Source of the DNA: Gordius sp. MW1
Taxonomy: Eukaryota; Nematomorpha; Gordioida; Gordea; Gordiidae
Length of the DNA stretch: 64,000 nt
Direction: 5' to 3'
Assembly (NCBI GenBank): GCA_964036665.1
Contig: OZ038533.1
Coordinates: forward strand, 13,228,413-13,292,412
Below are positions 61,620-64,000 of the stretch, one piece after another; position 1 is the stretch's first letter; each line of letters opens with the position of its first letter. The notes below the pieces were generated by a model. That model was not told where the DNA came from, searched no databases, and saw only the letters and a list, made by a program, of their open reading frames with translations. Both the position numbers and the translations under genes were made by a program.

Positions 61620-61795
61620 ATCAACAAGATTAATTTTGCTTTGTCTTTTTTGATTTAGAGATATGTTATTGAAAGTGTAAGTTAAATTTTTTTCATTCTC
61701 ACTTAAACATTTAAATTTAATGTAAAAAATTAATTAAAAACTTTTATAATCTTACCACTTATTTTAGGCATTTAACTAGTTCTCACTTATAAATA
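61620..61795 (-). repeat. Tigger 5' region
   Basis: Non-coding leader of the Tigger copy. It resembles 26700-26835 and continues at 63484 after the hAT-2 insertion. Confidence 0.6.
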
Positions 61796-61803
61796 GTTTT
61801 AGC
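61796..61803. repeat. hAT-2 target site duplication, left
   Basis: GTTTTAGC, repeated exactly at 63476-63483. Confidence 0.9.
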
Positions 61804-63475
61804 TAGTGATGCGGAAAAACCGAGAAAAATATCGGTCTCGTCACCGAGACGAGACGAGACCTGAATTTGAAAAATGGAGGCGAGATCGAGACGAGAATTT
61901 TGATGTCGAGACGAGACGATACGAGGTTTTTTCGGCGAGATCTCGACTTTTTATTGATAGTTAGATTTTAGTAAATTATTGTGTATTTTAATTTGCATGA
62001 TTTACATTTAAGGTATTAAGAGTAAATCAATATGTATGGAATATATTTGATATTAAAAAATTTCCTAAGTGTAGTAAATTATATATTTTTACAAAAAACT
62101 TAAAATTTGGCAATCATGGTTGACCTATGGGGTATGTGAATAATTTTCTAATCAACATTTTAGGCTTAGAATGAGTTGTGAAGGAATAAAAATATTACTA
62201 AAGCATATTTATATTTCGCACTTACTCATCGTGCAGGATGCGTTAATTATAAATTGGTGTTCAATCAATTTGAATAATTATACAAGTTAAACTAAGTTGG
62301 TTCGATATTCTTGAGCACCGACCTAACGATTTCAAAAGTACAATAGAGTATTTAATGACACCGTAATAGATTAAATCTTAAATTAGGAGTTTTTAAAAAG
62401 TTTTATTATTTTAACTAATAATATACCTCCCAAATTTTTAAACCTTAATAAGAGAGTAAGTGAATACATAGTTTTGCCATATTACTTTTCACATCATAAG
62501 CTGGGTTGGCAAGGAATTTACTATTAGTTTTTTTATTGTGCTATAAAAAATAAATACACGAACCTATACTGTATTTGATATATAACAATTTAATGGCAAT
62601 GTTAGTTATTGGAAGTTGATTATTTGGAATATAAATTTGATTAGAATGATTTTTGTCATAAATTTAAATACGTGCACCTTAACTAAAGTTTAAAACTTTA
62701 TGTTCTTGATTCTATAATAATGCTGCTTTTATTGTTGTTTTTACAACGTTTTAATATGTGCACCTAGTTGTCAATTATGTAAATAATAATATTATTATTA
62801 AAAGTCACTCGCACTTTGTGGTTTATAACGCTATAGTGAACATGCAATCAACACTATGGGCTATAATTGATGATGGTAATATCGATGGAGTTAAACGTTT
62901 GCCTAAAATATGTTAAGGTCTACTTTAAAACTATAGCCAAGGTTAATAAAGGGTATCAATTTGCTCAATTATGCAACTAAGTCAACTATAAGCGAATTTA
63001 TAATTTCTAAGTCTATTTATAGTTAACAGAGACCGTGAATTTGATACAAATCTTATAATTCGGTAGAACAATAAAATTTAATTTTCTATACTTCAAATCT
63101 AGTTAAAGTTTTTTTAGTCTGCAATTTCCAAAGAACATATTATCTTTATGAATTAATTCATATCTTTATATTGCCAATGAGATTCGTGTCCCGGTAAATT
63201 TAAAAAGTTTGTGTATTAATATTAATGTTTTTTCAAAAAATATAAAAGTTTGCCATTTGGATTTTTTAACACTTATTTAATATTTTTAATAAAACAGGGG
63301 AAAAAATTTTATTCCGTATATATATTTTTTTAAAAGTTGAGACGAGACGAGAATTCTTGTCGAGACGAGACCGAGATTTTTCTAGACCGAGACGAGACGA
63401 GATCGAGATTTTCATAATCACTCCCGAGACGAGACGAGATTTTGTTTTCGAGACCGAGACGAGTTCGAAACACTA
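61804..63475. mobile_element. hAT-like element with GAGACGAG sub-terminal repeats (hAT-2)
   Basis: It starts TAGTGATGCGG and ends CGAAACACTA (TAGTG/CACTA ends) with an 8-bp duplication, so it fits hAT. Clusters of GAGACGAGACGAG lie within ~150 bp of both ends, in the same orientation. The 1.3-kb middle is AT-rich and non-coding. Confidence 0.8.
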
Positions 63476-63483
63476 GTTTTAGC

Positions 63484-63578
63484 GTAAATTTTAAGCAATG
63501 TGTTCAAAAAATCGCGGTTATTTATCATTTATAAATATTATCATTTATCCGATTCTCACTTATACAATTTCGACTGTA
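63484..63578 (-). repeat. Tigger-type terminal inverted repeat
   Basis: Nearly the same as 26840-26932 (AAAAATCGCGGTTATTTATC, ending TTTCGACTGTA). It forms the outer end of the Tigger copy split by hAT-2. Confidence 0.65.
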
Positions 63579-63589
63579 TTTGTGGATAG

Positions 63590-63764
63590 GAGGTTTCTGT
63601 AATAACATTAAGGTTCGAGAGGGATAAGGCCTTCGCAAATGTTTCATCGGAGGGATATGGAAAAAATTTTGCGACAATGGATTTTGAAGAGAGGTGGGGG
63701 GATATAATTGAGGCTATTGATAAGGAGCAGGGTGAGCAAATTCCCAAGCCTCCCGATTTTGTAG
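63590..63764 (+). other. Possible coding exon, unknown protein
   Basis: Between AG (63588-63589) and GTAAGG (63765-63770) one frame is open and looks protein-like: FERDKAFANVSSEGYGKNFA, TMDFEERWGDIIEAIDKEQG. It is hydrophilic, with mixed codons unlike the surrounding AT-rich DNA. It could be an exon of a host gene to the right or a retroelement gag scrap; I do not recognise the family. Confidence 0.3.
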
Positions 63765-63770
63765 GTAAGG

Positions 63771-64000
63771 TGGTCTTGTAGCCATGTATTAGTAATAAAT
63801 GATAAGTTAAGTACTATCGACGACGGATTTGATGTGAATTTTAAAATTAGGTATAATTTGGGTGTGCAAAAAAGCGCTTGTGGAGCGAAAGCAATATAAA
63901 ATTTTTGCGATATTAAAATAATTTTTAAAACAAAAAAAGCCTGATGAGCAGACATGAGCTTAAAAATCTCATTTTTACATTTTAAGTTACTAAGGCTATC
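63771..64000. other. AT-rich end of window
   Basis: Nothing further recognised. Confidence 0.3.

Larger units (their letters stand above)
59720..61620 (-). pseudogene. Tigger/pogo-like transposase, internally deleted and split by hAT-1b
   Basis: On the minus strand, ALLKWYAEISSKRCAINALL (first part, ~61510-61580) matches the CENP-B-type DNA-binding helix-turn-helix. After a short gap and the hAT insertion, LFLIKASWNAVFSKTIKNCF, KKAGF (59915-59985) and an acidic tail with DYTDADIIEQI (~59725-59757) match the C-terminal end of Tigger transposases. The DDE catalytic region between them is absent, so this copy was non-autonomous before the hAT insertion. Confidence 0.7.

Noticed and set aside
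1-64000. CRISPR arrays, bacterial operons, rRNA or tRNA genes
   Set aside because: Tandem arrays here have no spacer-repeat pattern; introns, LTR elements and Helitrons show a eukaryotic genome. No convincing tRNA or rRNA was seen by eye, though a tRNA could be missed without a covariance search.

Overview
The window is eukaryotic, AT-rich and almost entirely made of transposable elements and tandem repeats. It has one recognisable host gene, a ten-exon catalytic (gamma) subunit of phosphorylase kinase on the minus strand (45497-48184). Its first introns are very short (34-62 nt) and later ones longer (352 and 754 nt). That pattern, the base composition and the mix of Ty3/Gypsy, Helitron, hAT and Tigger-like elements suggest an invertebrate metazoan. 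A flatworm is my favoured guess, at low to moderate confidence; no rRNA, mitochondrial or other diagnostic gene is present.

Left part (1-14326): a decayed Helitron Rep fragment (1-1245) is followed by a minus-strand Helitron with recognisable ends (1913-7442). This Helitron carries a broken Rep and helicase, an LTR element with a 5-bp target duplication (4119-6298) and a reverse-transcriptase-linked remnant. Next come an internally deleted hAT element with a perfect 8-bp target duplication (7796-9082), a Helitron-like repeat carrying a ~900-bp ATAC microsatellite (10117-12267) and a 142-bp tandem repeat.

Middle (14327-41886): a decayed Gypsy copy (Gypsy-1) contains a young, intact Gypsy-2 (18661-22921). 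A second intact Gypsy (Gypsy-3, 27433-32034) has identical-looking LTRs. A 1.59-kb tandem duplication of mixed retroelement debris and a ~4-kb palindrome of two tail-to-tail LTR elements follow.

Right part (41887-64000): the kinase gene, several satellite-like arrays, a TIR element (C) related to the A/B pair, and a nest of Tigger, hAT-1 and hAT-2 elements, each hAT with an 8-bp target duplication.

The strongest structural finding is an inversion. Two 2555-bp elements in opposite orientation (A, 23132-25686; B, 56371-58925) have exchanged flanks: the 8-bp target duplication of each insertion is split between A and B. The missing half of the Gypsy-1 3' LTR, with its 4-bp target duplication, lies beside B. 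The ~30.7 kb between them, including the kinase gene and Gypsy-3, therefore appears inverted by recombination between the two copies (or was joined that way in assembly).
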